DNA of 27,383 nt, taken from contig DFGZ01000114.1 in NCBI GenBank assembly GCA_002371295.1, positions 1-27,383 of the forward strand, given 5' to 3'. The position numbers were made by a program, and so were the translations under genes. Under the pieces are notes generated by a model, which saw only the letters and a program-made list of their open reading frames with translations, did no database searches and was not told the DNA's origin. This DNA is from Oribacterium sp. UBA3737 (GTDB taxonomy: Bacteria; Bacillota_A; Clostridia; Lachnospirales; Lachnospiraceae). Positions 7,483-16,234 of the stretch are shown here, piece after piece (positions within the stretch are counted from its first letter, which is position 1; each line of letters opens with the position of its first letter).

Positions 7483-8529
7483 ATGACAGATAAAGTAAAT
7501 ATAGAAAACGGTTCAGTCCCATCAGGATGCAGTATATCTGAGAAGTGTCACGGACAGGTGTACAGCGGTATAGGAGGTCAGGCGGTTCTCGAAGGCATGA
7601 TGATGCGTAACGGTGCTAAGTATTCTGTTGGAGTGCGTAAACCGGACGGAACCATCGAGGTTATGGAGGATACCTACATCTCCATGACGGATAAGTATCC
7701 TATCTGCAAGGCCCCTTTTATCAGAGGGATCTTTTCTTTTGTGGATTCCATGGTACTGGGGACAAAGTGTCTGAATTACAGTGCGGGTTTTATAGAGGAT
7801 GATCCTGAAGATGCAGATAAAGAGCCGGGGAAATTTGAAAAGTGGCTGGAGGAAACCTTTGGAGAGAAGCTGGAACCGATCATTTCCGGTATAGTGATGG
7901 TCTTTTCTTTTGCACTGGCCATGGTTCTTTTTGTACTGCTCCCTGCCTGGGTGGCAAGCTTCCTTAAGCCCTTTCTTCCTCATGAATCTTTGCTTGGCTT
8001 TATAGAAGGAATCATTAGGGTAACACTGTTCGTTATTTATATAAAGCTTGTTTCACGCACCCCGGATATTGCAAGGACCTTTCAGTATCATGGCGCGGAG
8101 CACAAATGTATAAACTGTGTGGAGCATGGACTACCTCTTACTGTCAGAAATGTTGCAGCTTCCAGTAAGGAGCACAAACGCTGCGGAACCAGTTTTATAG
8201 TATATGTAATGCTTATTTCCATACTTTTATTTATGGTTATCCGTTTCGATGATATATGGCTTAAACTCGCAAGTCGTCTGGTGCTTATACCGGTCATCGC
8301 GGGCATCAGCTATGAAGTACTCCGTATAGTAGGTATGTATGATAATGCTTTTACCAGACTGCTGTTTATTCCCGGCATGTGGATGCAGGGACTTACGACC
8401 AAGGAGCCTGATGACAGTGAGATAGAGGTAGCCATAGCTGCGGTTGAAAAGGTTTTTGACTGGCGTAAATTTGAGAAGGATACTTTCGGAATTGATTTTC
8501 AGGAAAACGGTGCTGCAGTGGAGCAGTAG
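7483..8529 (+). CDS. YqhQ-like DUF1385 membrane protein
   Basis: A 348-residue integral membrane protein of the DUF1385/YqhQ family, whose biochemical role I do not know. Diagnostic motifs are GGQAVLEGMMM near the N-terminus, YHGAEHKCINCVEHG, and EHKRCGTSF. Hydrophobic segments lie around SGIVMVFSFALAMVLFVLL, FIEGIIRVTLFVIYIKL, FIVYVMLISILLFMVI and LVLIPVIAGISYEVL. I chose ATG 7483 because GGAGG stands five to six bases upstream; an in-frame ATG at 7471 lies before this ribosome binding site and is less likely. In clostridia this gene commonly sits next to rpmE and prmC-prfA, as here. It is the first gene of the long unit and follows RNA element copy B. Confidence 0.9.
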   Translation: MTDKVNIENGSVPSGCSISEKCHGQVYSGIGGQAVLEGMMMRNGAKYSVGVRKPDGTIEVMEDTYISMTDKYPICKAPFIRGIFSFVDSMVLGTKCLNYSAGFIEDDPEDADKEPGKFEKWLEETFGEKLEPIISGIVMVFSFALAMVLFVLLPAWVASFLKPFLPHESLLGFIEGIIRVTLFVIYIKLVSRTPDIARTFQYHGAEHKCINCVEHGLPLTVRNVAASSKEHKRCGTSFIVYVMLISILLFMVIRFDDIWLKLASRLVLIPVIAGISYEVLRIVGMYDNAFTRLLFIPGMWMQGLTTKEPDDSEIEVAIAAVEKVFDWRKFEKDTFGIDFQENGAAVEQ

Positions 8530-8610
8530 TGTTGCTTCCCATTGTCTTTCGGGATGAAATTTCAAAAAAGAAGTCAGTACTTCGATAATTAACGGGAGAA
8601 AAAAATCAGT

Positions 8611-9579
8611 ATGCAGATTATGACCTTCCGGAGCCTTCTGAATGAAGCTGCGGAAAAACTTAAAAGTGCAAATGTTCCGGACCCGCGTTTTGATGCGCGG
8701 GCTCTTCTTATGTCTGCCTTTTTGATGGATCCGGCAAAATTTCTTTTGTATGAGGAAAGCAAGCCGGAAACCCTCATACCCGGGATATTTAAGGACAGGG
8801 AAGCATTGGAAGAAGCTCTGTCTGTATTCCGTAAAAATGTAGATAGACGTGAGAAAAGAGAGCCTTTGCAGCAGATACTAGGAACAGTTGGGTTTTACGG
8901 GCTGGACTTCAGGGTGACACCGGATGTTCTCTGCCCAAGAGCAGATACAGAAACTCTTATAGATGCGGTCCTTGGCAATCTCATGTATGACAACATCCCT
9001 GAAAGGTATCGTCATATGAAGAGCCAGGTGGATAAGTTGACATCCGGAAGGCAGATTGTGGACAGTGACAGCGCAAAGCTTCTGGACATGTGTACCGGTT
9101 CGGGCTGCATAGCCATCACACTGGCCAGATTCGGGCGTTTTGAAAGCATTAAGGCTGTGGATATCTCCGAAAATGCCCTGAAAATTGCAACATATAACAG
9201 AGACAGCATTCTTGGTGCAGACAAGGAGAAAGTCCAGCTTCTTCAATCGGATATGTTTTCGGAAGTCAGCGGAAAATTTGATGTGATAGTGTCGAATCCT
9301 CCGTATATTCCATCTGATGTGGTGGATACCCTTGAGCCTGAGGTGAGGGATTTTGAACCCAGGATAGCTCTTGACGGAACGGAGGACGGATTAAAGTTCT
9401 ACCGGATACTTGCCTCTGAATGTCCCGGGCATCTGAATGCCGGTGGATATGTGTTCTTTGAGATAGGATATGATCAGGGAGAGGCTGTGGCCGGGCTTTT
9501 AAAGGAAAACGGCTTCAGGGATGTTATGGTCCTAAAGGATTTTGGCGATAATGATAGAGTAGTCACAGGCCGGATCTAG
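8611..9579 (+). CDS. prmC: Release factor glutamine methyltransferase PrmC
   Basis: A 322-residue S-adenosylmethionine-dependent enzyme that methylates the Gln of the GGQ motif in release factors. It has an N-terminal helical substrate domain followed by a Rossmann methyltransferase domain. The SAM-binding motif I is LLDMCTGSGCIAI, and the catalytic NPPYIPS is at residues 229-235. The start at 8611 has GGGAG about 11 bases upstream; an ATG three codons later is possible. The neighbour prfA encodes its substrate RF1, a classic pairing. Residues about 133-155, before motif I, form a somewhat longer linker than usual. Confidence 0.96.
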   Translation: MQIMTFRSLLNEAAEKLKSANVPDPRFDARALLMSAFLMDPAKFLLYEESKPETLIPGIFKDREALEEALSVFRKNVDRREKREPLQQILGTVGFYGLDFRVTPDVLCPRADTETLIDAVLGNLMYDNIPERYRHMKSQVDKLTSGRQIVDSDSAKLLDMCTGSGCIAITLARFGRFESIKAVDISENALKIATYNRDSILGADKEKVQLLQSDMFSEVSGKFDVIVSNPPYIPSDVVDTLEPEVRDFEPRIALDGTEDGLKFYRILASECPGHLNAGGYVFFEIGYDQGEAVAGLLKENGFRDVMVLKDFGDNDRVVTGRI

Positions 9580-9591
9580 TTTACCGGAAGT

Positions 9592-9635
9592 GACCCGGCA
9601 GGTTTCAGATGGATCTGTGATCAGGTCCGCCGGTC
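9592..9635 (+). other. Intergenic hairpin between prmC and prfA
   Basis: GACCCGGC (9592-9599) pairs with GCCGGTC (9629-9635) with one bulged C. The intervening bases include CAGAT/ATCTG. There is no T-run, so it is not a terminator. It may be an RNA stability or processing element, or chance. Confidence 0.3.
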
Positions 9636-9682
9636 TGCAAAAACCGATATAGATATTAATACTTATATATGAGGATATAGAA

Positions 9683-10768
9683 ATGGATATGTTTGACCGT
9701 CTTGAATCCATATCAAGACATTATGAGGAAATTCAGCGCTTCATGACGGAGCCTGATATAGTGAATGACACAGAAAAGTACCTTAAGTTGATGCGGGAGA
9801 GCAGTGAGCTTGAGCCCTTGATCAGCACCTATAAAAAATATAAGGATGCGGTTCAGGCAGAGAAGGACTCTCTTGAGATTCTTGCGTCGGAGAAGGATCC
9901 TGACCTTGTGGAGATGGCCAAGGAGGAGCTTCAGCAGGCAAAGGCAGACCAGCCTGAGCTTGTAAAGGAGCTCCAGATACTGCTTCTTCCGAAGGACGAG
10001 AATGATGATAAGAATATTATCATTGAAATAAGAGGCGGAGCAGGAGGAGATGAGGCTGCGCTTTTTGCCTATGAGCTCTATCGTATGTACATCAACTACG
10101 CGGAACGCCGGGGTTACCGTACGGAGCTTGTTTCCGCCAATGAGACAGGAATAGGCGGAATGAAGGAAGTGGTATTTATCGTGACCGGTAAGGGTGCTTA
10201 TTCGAGACTTAAGTATGAGGCTGGAGTTCACAGAGTTCAGCGTGTTCCCGTAACAGAGTCCGGAGGACGTATACACACCTCAACTGCCACAGTCGCGGTT
10301 ATGCCTGAAGCAGAGGACGTTGATGTGGAGATAAACCCTGCTGATGTAAGGATGGAAGTGTTCAGATCATCCGGTGCGGGAGGACAGCACATTAACAAAA
10401 CTTCATCGGCCGTTCGTCTCATTCATGTTCCTACCGGAATGGTGGCGGAGTGCCAGGAGGAGCGTTCACAGGTACAGAACAGAGAAAAGGCTATGCGTCT
10501 GCTCCGCGCCAGATTATATGAAATAGAGTATAATAAAAAGCAGAGCGAGGCGGCAGAAGCCAAGCGTTCACAGGTTGGAACAGGAGATCGTTCCGAGAAG
10601 ATAAGAACATATAACTTCCCTCAGGGAAGAGTTACGGACCATCGTATAGGACTGACACTTTATTCTATTGAGAAGATACTGAACGGAGATCTGGATGAGC
10701 TTCTGGATCCTATCATTTCTGCAGATCAGGCGGCTAAGCTTGAGGAACTGAATAAAGAAGTAGTGTGA
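9683..10768 (+). CDS. prfA: Peptide chain release factor 1
   Basis: A 361-residue class I release factor that reads UAA and UAG and triggers peptide release. The codon-recognition motif is PVT at residues 189-191, inside [14 protein letters not shown], matching the PxT of RF1 and not the SPF of RF2. GGQ is at residues 233-235 in [11 protein letters not shown], the Gln methylated by PrmC. The length is normal. The start follows a GAGG-containing ribosome binding site (GAGGATATAGAA). It is co-directional with prmC and probably in the same transcript. Confidence 0.98.
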   Translation: MDMFDRLESISRHYEEIQRFMTEPDIVNDTEKYLKLMRESSELEPLISTYKKYKDAVQAEKDSLEILASEKDPDLVEMAKEELQQAKADQPELVKELQILLLPKDENDDKNIIIEIRGGAGGDEAALFAYELYRMYINYAERRGYRTELVSANETGIGGMKEVVFIVTGKGAYSRLKYEAGVHRVQRVPVTESGGRIHTSTATVAVMPEAEDVDVEINPADVRMEVFRSSGAGGQHINKTSSAVRLIHVPTGMVAECQEERSQVQNREKAMRLLRARLYEIEYNKKQSEAAEAKRSQVGTGDRSEKIRTYNFPQGRVTDHRIGLTLYSIEKILNGDLDELLDPIISADQAAKLEELNKEVV

Positions 10769-10845
10769 TCAGATTGCCCGGAGCCGGCACAGTTTAGTGT
10801 GCAGGTATCTGAATATGAGCATTTGATCCGCAAGGAGACGACATA

Positions 10846-12609
10846 GTGGCTAAAGAATTAAAGAGTTTGAGAAGAAGGCAGCAATCCAGAAAGAATTCAT
10901 CAGGCGGCGGCAGCAGATTTCTTCCGGTTATGGCGGTTATCGTACTGCTTTTGGTCATATCTGTGGCGGGCTTGTTTTTGTATGACAGGACCTATGCTCC
11001 ATCCAGAGAGATGGCAGATAAGACTGAGTACTTTGGTGTAAGCGGAGATGATGTGGCCCTTTTTCTGAATGATGTCCAGGCTTTAAAGGATGATGGCACG
11101 GCTGTCAGGGCAAAGTGCATTAACGGAGGAGTGTTCATTCCCTTTGAATGGGTGATGTCGGAGCTTAACAGAAGATATTACTGGGCGAAGGATCTGAATG
11201 CAATTCTATATACACTTCCTGAAGAGACTGTAAAATACGGTCTCGGAGATACCCTGAAAGACGGATCTACGGCGTTTATACGTATGGGGGATTCTACTGA
11301 CGACCTTTATCTCAACATCAAGCTTGTGGCAGAATATACGGACATAAGCTACAAAAGTTATATTTCGGATGATACCAAGAGAGTCTTTATCTCTAACGAC
11401 CTGAGTGAATACAAACAGGCGGATGTGAAGAGAAAAGAGGCAGTACGACTTCTTGGTGGAGTTAAGTCAAAAGTCCTCACAAATCTTGAGGCCGGGCAAA
11501 AAGTAAAAATCCTTGAGTCTCTTGAAAAATGGAGCAGGGTGTCTACCGAAGACGGCTATGTGGGTTGGCTCAGGAACTCCCATCTTGGAGAAATAAAGGA
11601 TGTGACTCCGGAAAGTGATTTTCAGGCACCGGAGTATACACATATAACCCGCTTAGACGGAAACAAGGTGGTTCTCGGATTCCATCAGATTACACTGACC
11701 GAGGCCAATAATTATCTTGAAGATATGACCAAAGACGCCACAGGAATGAATGTTGTGGCCCCGACATGGTTCGTTCTTACCGGAGATGACGGAACATTTA
11801 CCTGCTACTGGACCAAGGATTATGTGGATAAGGCTCATGCCAAGGGCTATCAGGTTTGGGCGACAGTGAACAATTTTGACGGCGGTGACATAGATGAGTC
11901 TGTTTTTCTTAAGAGCACAGCTCTCAGGGCAAAGCTTGTAGATAATCTTGTAGCCACTGCTGTGGCCGGAGAGATTGACGGTCTTAATATAGATTTTGAG
12001 CTTATTCCCGAAAGGCTTGGCAGAGATTATGTTCAGTTCATGAAGGAACTGGCGGTTGCCTGTCGTAAAGCAGGGATAATCCTGTCTGTGGACTGTTATG
12101 TTCCCTATTCCTACAACAGCTACTATGATATAGAACAGCTCGGGGAAAACATTGATTATGTCATCATCATGTGTTATGACGAGCATTATGCCGGAAGCGA
12201 GGAAGGAAGTGTCGCGTCCATAGGGTATCTCAATCATGCTATCTCTGAGACCCAGAAGATGATGGATACCGAAAGGATCATCATTGCGGTTCCGTTTTAT
12301 ACCAGAGTCTGGATGACGGATTCTGAAAACAAGACCACATCAGAGGCTTTGGGAATAGCATCAAGTCTTGAATGGGTCGAAAAGAACAATGTCCAGTTAA
12401 GCTGGAACAGTGAGATCGGACAGAATTACGGCGAGTTCATGGATGGGAACATCCTTAAGAAGGTATGGCTGGAGGACGAAAAGTCCATGAAGCTGAAACT
12501 TGATGTCATTAAGGAAAGCGGCTGCGGCGGAGTTGCCGCATGGAAGCTGGGACAGGAGCCTGCCGGCTTCTGGTCCATACTTGATCTTAATAATGTATCA
12601 GGTTCATAA
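10846..12609 (+). CDS. Membrane-anchored GH18 glycosidase with SH3b domain
   Basis: A 587-residue protein starting at GTG 10846 with AAGGAG upstream. The order is: a basic cytoplasmic segment (residues 1-24), a transmembrane helix (about 25-46), a region resembling the copper-amine-oxidase N-terminal-like domain common in clostridial wall proteins (about 60-185), a bacterial SH3 domain (about 200-250, ending GYVGWLRNSHLGE), and a GH18 catalytic domain (about 265-587). The GH18 motif is DGLNIDFE with catalytic Glu385; Asn in place of the second Asp is frequent in the YaaH/SleL/YdhD-like branch. It probably cleaves GlcNAc linkages in peptidoglycan outside the cell. A spore role is possible in the family, but nothing nearby supports it. 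Substrate not determined. Confidence 0.85.
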   Translation: MAKELKSLRRRQQSRKNSSGGGSRFLPVMAVIVLLLVISVAGLFLYDRTYAPSREMADKTEYFGVSGDDVALFLNDVQALKDDGTAVRAKCINGGVFIPFEWVMSELNRRYYWAKDLNAILYTLPEETVKYGLGDTLKDGSTAFIRMGDSTDDLYLNIKLVAEYTDISYKSYISDDTKRVFISNDLSEYKQADVKRKEAVRLLGGVKSKVLTNLEAGQKVKILESLEKWSRVSTEDGYVGWLRNSHLGEIKDVTPESDFQAPEYTHITRLDGNKVVLGFHQITLTEANNYLEDMTKDATGMNVVAPTWFVLTGDDGTFTCYWTKDYVDKAHAKGYQVWATVNNFDGGDIDESVFLKSTALRAKLVDNLVATAVAGEIDGLNIDFELIPERLGRDYVQFMKELAVACRKAGIILSVDCYVPYSYNSYYDIEQLGENIDYVIIMCYDEHYAGSEEGSVASIGYLNHAISETQKMMDTERIIIAVPFYTRVWMTDSENKTTSEALGIASSLEWVEKNNVQLSWNSEIGQNYGEFMDGNILKKVWLEDEKSMKLKLDVIKESGCGGVAAWKLGQEPAGFWSILDLNNVSGS

Positions 12610-12643
12610 GATGTAATGAGATTTATACAGGGGTATTTAGTAA

Positions 12644-13756
12644 ATGGAAACAATAGTAAAAGGCATGGAGGGGGTCCAGCAGGCCGCTGAGATCATCAAG
12701 AATGGCGGTCTGGTGGCTTTTCCCACAGAGACCGTATATGGTTTGGGTGGAAATGCCCTGGATCCTGATGCCAGCAGGAAAATATATGCAGCAAAGGGGA
12801 GACCTTCAGATAATCCTCTCATAGTACACGTATCATGTATTTCTGAGGTTCAGCCGCTGGTTTCCCGGTTTCCCGGGGATGCAGAGAAGCTTATGGAGAC
12901 TTTCTGGCCGGGACCTCTGACAATCATTCTTCCAAAATCGGATATAGTTCCGTATGAGACTACCGGAGGACTTGAAACTGTTGCCATACGATGTCCGGAG
13001 AACAGGCTGACTCTTTCGTTTATTAAGGCATCGGGACTTCCCATAGCAGGACCGAGCGCCAATACATCAGGAAAGCCAAGTCCTACAGAAGCAACACACG
13101 TTCTTCATGATCTAAAGGGAAGGATAGATATGATTCTTGATGACGGACCTGTAGGTATAGGAGTTGAGTCAACCATCATAGATATGTCCGGAGAGATTCC
13201 TACATTGCTGAGACCCGGTGCAATAACCGTTGAGGAGCTCAGTGAGACTCTGGGAAGGAAGGTGGAGATAGATCCTGCCATAGTTGCAGGGGGAGTAAAT
13301 GAAGGCATACATCCAAAGGCTCCGGGAATGAAATATCGCCACTATGCGCCCAATGCCCGGATGGCTCTGGTGACCACCAGCCTTCTTAAAGAGAAGGATT
13401 ATGAAGTCAGTGAAGAAGAGAGACTTCAGGCTGACAGACAGATTTCGGATTACATTAACCGACTTGTGGAGAAGGATGAGGCAGAAGGTCTCAGGGCAGG
13501 CATTATCTGTTGCGATGAAACAAAGGAGCTGTACGGGAGAGCTCATGGTAAGGCTTCCGATATAAAGATCATCGGCCACCGCAGTGAACCCTTATCCATG
13601 ACACATGAGCTTTTCAGGGTGCTCCGTGAGTTTGATGATGATAAGGTTGAGAGAATCTATGCCGAGAGCTACAGTGACAGAGGTGTGGGATTCGCTCTTA
13701 TGAACAGAATGAGAAAGGCCGCAGGCATGACAGAACTTCTTGCGGATGAGAAATGA
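12644..13756 (+). CDS. L-threonylcarbamoyladenylate synthase (Sua5/YwlC type)
   Basis: A 370-residue enzyme that makes threonylcarbamoyl-AMP from threonine, bicarbonate and ATP, the first step of the t6A37 modification of ANN-decoding tRNAs. The YrdC domain covers about residues 1-205, with FPTETVYGLGGNAL, KGRPSDNPL, and AGPSANTSGKPSPT near 130-145. A PGMKYRHYAP linker near residue 225 leads into the C-terminal Sua5 domain, so this is the two-domain Sua5 form rather than short YrdC/TsaC. The ribosome binding site is weak (CAGGGG about 13 bases upstream), so the exact start is moderately sure. Only 34 bases separate it from the GH18 gene. Confidence 0.95.
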   Translation: METIVKGMEGVQQAAEIIKNGGLVAFPTETVYGLGGNALDPDASRKIYAAKGRPSDNPLIVHVSCISEVQPLVSRFPGDAEKLMETFWPGPLTIILPKSDIVPYETTGGLETVAIRCPENRLTLSFIKASGLPIAGPSANTSGKPSPTEATHVLHDLKGRIDMILDDGPVGIGVESTIIDMSGEIPTLLRPGAITVEELSETLGRKVEIDPAIVAGGVNEGIHPKAPGMKYRHYAPNARMALVTTSLLKEKDYEVSEEERLQADRQISDYINRLVEKDEAEGLRAGIICCDETKELYGRAHGKASDIKIIGHRSEPLSMTHELFRVLREFDDDKVERIYAESYSDRGVGFALMNRMRKAAGMTELLADEK

Positions 13757-13823
13757 AACAGCTTAAGGTGATGATTATTCGCACCGGAAGCTTAACTGAA
13801 TATACGGATTAAGGAGATTTAGG

Positions 13824-14324
13824 ATGGAAGACAGCGGTAAGAGAAAAGATTATATAACCTGGGATGAGTACTTCATGGGAGTTGCGGAGATGTCCGCCCG
13901 CCGGTCCAAGGATCCCAATACACAGGTGGGAGCTTGTATCGTAAGCCCGGATAACAAGATCCTGTCCATGGGCTACAACGGCTTTCCTAAGGGCTGTTCC
14001 GATGATGATTTCCCCTGGACAAAGATGCATGCAAAGGATGATCCGTACAATGCCAAGTATTTTTATGCCACCCATGCCGAGCTCAATGCTATTCTGAATT
14101 ATCGCGGGGGTTCTCTCGAGGGAACCAAGCTGTATGTTACATTGTTCCCATGCAATGAATGTGCCAAGGCGCTGATTCAGGCAGGTATCACCACACTTAT
14201 CTACTATTCCGACAAGTATGCCGATGACGCAGCCACAAAGGCAAGTAAGAGGATGCTGGATGCGGCCGGAGTCAGATATTATCAGTATAAGCCTACAGGC
14301 AGAAACATTACTCTTGAGCTTTAA
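13824..14324 (+). CDS. Deoxycytidylate (dCMP) deaminase
   Basis: A 166-residue zinc enzyme that converts dCMP to dUMP for dTMP synthesis (ComEB/DCTD family). Zinc and catalytic motifs are HAELNAI (His ligand and catalytic Glu) and PCNECAK (two Cys ligands). SKDPNTQVGACIVS and GYNGFPKGCSDDDFPW are the substrate-pocket motifs typical of dCMP rather than CMP or riboflavin deaminases. The start has AAGGAG ten to eleven bases upstream. It lies between sua5 and nth in the same direction. Confidence 0.95.
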   Translation: MEDSGKRKDYITWDEYFMGVAEMSARRSKDPNTQVGACIVSPDNKILSMGYNGFPKGCSDDDFPWTKMHAKDDPYNAKYFYATHAELNAILNYRGGSLEGTKLYVTLFPCNECAKALIQAGITTLIYYSDKYADDAATKASKRMLDAAGVRYYQYKPTGRNITLEL

Positions 14325-14424
14325 GTGATAAGGAGTAATTTACGCTGAGAGTATATGACCGAGGCAGGGGCTGTTGTTGTGTAATGAGGCTTTTGGTCCT
14401 TTGTGACCCGGAGGAGTTGAAACT

Positions 14425-15150
14425 ATGTTTGTTAAGGGTGAAAGCAAGGCTGACAGGACTCTCAGAGTAGACAGGATAATGGAGAGACTGGATTTAAGTT
14501 ACGGCAGTGAGCCCCCTATATTTCTGAAAAGCAGCAATGCATGGCAGCTTTTATTCGCCACCATACTGAGTGCACAGTGTACTGACGAGAGAGTCAATAA
14601 GGTGACGGAGAAGCTTTTTAAAAAATACAAGGATTTGAAGGCATTTGCGGATGCAGATATAAAAGAGCTTGAAGAGGATATCAGGCCAACGGGCTTTTAT
14701 CATAATAAGGCGAAGAACATAAAGGCCTGTGCGGGAGAGCTTCTCAGCAGATTTTCAGGGATGGTTCCGGACACTATTGAAGAGCTTACTTCCCTCCCCG
14801 GTGTGGGTAGAAAGACCGGCAATCTTATTCTCGGGCATGTCTACAATAAAAATGCCATTGTTGTGGATACTCACGTAAAGCGTGTATCCAACAGGTTGGG
14901 ACTTGCGGATTCAACGGATCCTGAGGAAACAGAGTATCAGCTTAATGAGACTGTTCCCGAGGAATACTGGATAAGATGGAATACTCATATCATCTCACTG
15001 GGAAGAAGTCATTGTAAGTCGGCAAATCCTGACTGTGAGGGATGTTTTGTTAAGGATCTTTGTCCGAGCTGCGGCAAAGAGGAGATACTTCAGGCCACAA
15101 GGGCCGGTGCTACCGGAGGAAAGAGCCGGAGAGCCAAATCCAATATGTGA
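14425..15150 (+). CDS. nth: Endonuclease III
   Basis: A 241-residue bifunctional DNA glycosylase/AP lyase for oxidised pyrimidines. The helix-hairpin-helix LPGVGRKTGN contains the catalytic Lys130, and VVDTHVKRVSNRLGL contains Asp148; their spacing of 18 equals that in the E. coli enzyme. The 4Fe-4S motif is Cys-x6-Cys-x2-Cys-x5-Cys in CKSANPDCEGCFVKDLC. About 22 basic residues follow the cluster (ending RRAKSN). GGAGG precedes the start. The 100 bases before the gene show no other gene. Confidence 0.97.
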   Translation: MFVKGESKADRTLRVDRIMERLDLSYGSEPPIFLKSSNAWQLLFATILSAQCTDERVNKVTEKLFKKYKDLKAFADADIKELEEDIRPTGFYHNKAKNIKACAGELLSRFSGMVPDTIEELTSLPGVGRKTGNLILGHVYNKNAIVVDTHVKRVSNRLGLADSTDPEETEYQLNETVPEEYWIRWNTHIISLGRSHCKSANPDCEGCFVKDLCPSCGKEEILQATRAGATGGKSRRAKSNM

Positions 15151-15168
15151 TATAGAAAGAAGAGAGAT

Positions 15169-15420
15169 ATGTCAGAGTGTGAGATGTGTTCAAATTACAC
15201 ATACGATGATGAATATGATGAGTGGTGCTGTGATGCAGACATTGACGAGGATGATGTGGCACACATGTACAGCGGAAGGACCAGACATTGTCCTTACTGG
15301 CACAGCAATGATGAGTACAGGACTGTAAAGCACCAGTCCATAGGTCATCTTCCGGGATACAGTGATTCCGGCCGTTTTATAGATGATCTTCATGATGAAA
15401 TTTCGGATGGCGAGGTCTAA
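15169..15420 (+). CDS. Small Cys-rich acidic protein, DUF6472-like
   Basis: An 83-residue protein beginning 18 bases after the nth stop codon. The first 55 residues fit the small clostridial DUF6472 family as I recall it: CEMCSNYTYDDEYDEWCC, then an acidic ID-EDD segment, then RHCPYW and NDEYRTVK. Cys4, Cys7, Cys20/21 and Cys42 could bind a metal such as zinc. The function is unknown. A ribosome binding site of the AAGAGAG type precedes the ATG. The family name is from memory and should be treated as probable. It is the last gene of the unit, and its stop codon lies inside the terminator. Confidence 0.8.
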   Translation: MSECEMCSNYTYDDEYDEWCCDADIDEDDVAHMYSGRTRHCPYWHSNDEYRTVKHQSIGHLPGYSDSGRFIDDLHDEISDGEV

Positions 15421-15434
15421 GGGACCTCGCTTTT
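15410..15434 (+). terminator. Intrinsic terminator overlapping the stop codon
   Basis: GCGAGGTC (15410-15417) pairs perfectly with GACCTCGC (15423-15430) and is followed by T4. The stop codon TAA (15418-15420) is in the loop, so ribosomes ending translation would cover the stem. Confidence 0.75.
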
Positions 15435-15476
15435 CCCATGTATATTTAGATAGATTTTGAGAGAAGGAATATTAAA

Positions 15477-16067
15477 ATGCTGAATATTGTTTTACATGAG
15501 CCGGAGATACCGTTCAATACAGGAGCTATAGGAAGGACCTGTGTGGCGACAGATACGAACCTGCATCTTATCCGGCCTTACGGTTTTGAAATAAGCGATA
15601 AGTATGTGAAGCGTGCAGGGATGGATTACTGGCCTAAGCTTAAGCTTACTGAGTATACGGATTATGAGGATTTCCTTGAAAAGCATCAGGAAATACATTT
15701 TGCGGATGAGTTCTTTAATGAGGATAACTCCGGCGAAAGCAGCGACTTTCCAGAAGGGAATAAGGCCTGGGACAGAGACATTGTGGAGATACCAAAGCTC
15801 TGGTTCGCCACCACAAAGGCACAAAATGTTTACAGTGATGTGCAGCTTGGGCCCAATGATTTTATTATGTTCGGAAAGGAATCAGCAGGAATACCTGAGG
15901 AGATACTTGTCGAACATCCGAAATCATGTATTCGTATTCCCATGTGGGGAGATATACGTTCACTGAATCTCAGCAATTCCGCAGCAGTGCTTTTATATGA
16001 GGCCTACAGGCAGAACGGATTCGGAAAGCTCAATAAATATGGTGAGCTCCATCGTCTGCACTGGTGA
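15477..16067 (+). CDS. trmL: tRNA (cytidine/uridine-34 2'-O)-methyltransferase TrmL
   Basis: A 196-residue SPOUT methyltransferase that modifies the wobble ribose of tRNA-Leu species using SAM. Characteristic segments are LNIVLHEPEIPFNTGAIGRT at the N-terminus, FGKESAGIPEE (about 133-142) and IPMWGDIRSLNLSNSAAVLLYE (about 154-175), which form the trefoil knot. TrmL is usually about 155-165 residues. The extra length is an acidic insertion at about residues 77-106, before LWFATTK. A GAAGGA ribosome binding site precedes the ATG. It begins 42 bases after the upstream terminator. Confidence 0.95.
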   Translation: MLNIVLHEPEIPFNTGAIGRTCVATDTNLHLIRPYGFEISDKYVKRAGMDYWPKLKLTEYTDYEDFLEKHQEIHFADEFFNEDNSGESSDFPEGNKAWDRDIVEIPKLWFATTKAQNVYSDVQLGPNDFIMFGKESAGIPEEILVEHPKSCIRIPMWGDIRSLNLSNSAAVLLYEAYRQNGFGKLNKYGELHRLHW

Positions 16068-16234
16068 TTTTATTCCCGGAATATTTATACTTAAGATAAT
16101 GGCATCAATGGTCGATATTAATTTTAACATTCAGAGCATTGAATGGGGAATAAACCTCAGGTCGGAGGGCGGAAATCAATACAGGGAGGCATTGGCCTCC
16201 GAAAAAACATGGAAGGCAGCTGAAGGGGGCTTGA

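Noticed and set aside
16186..16202. GGAGGC-ATTG-GCCTCC hairpin before the 16235 gene, considered as a terminator of trmL
   Set aside because: The stem is short and followed by GAAAAAAC, not T residues, so it does not fit an intrinsic terminator on either strand.
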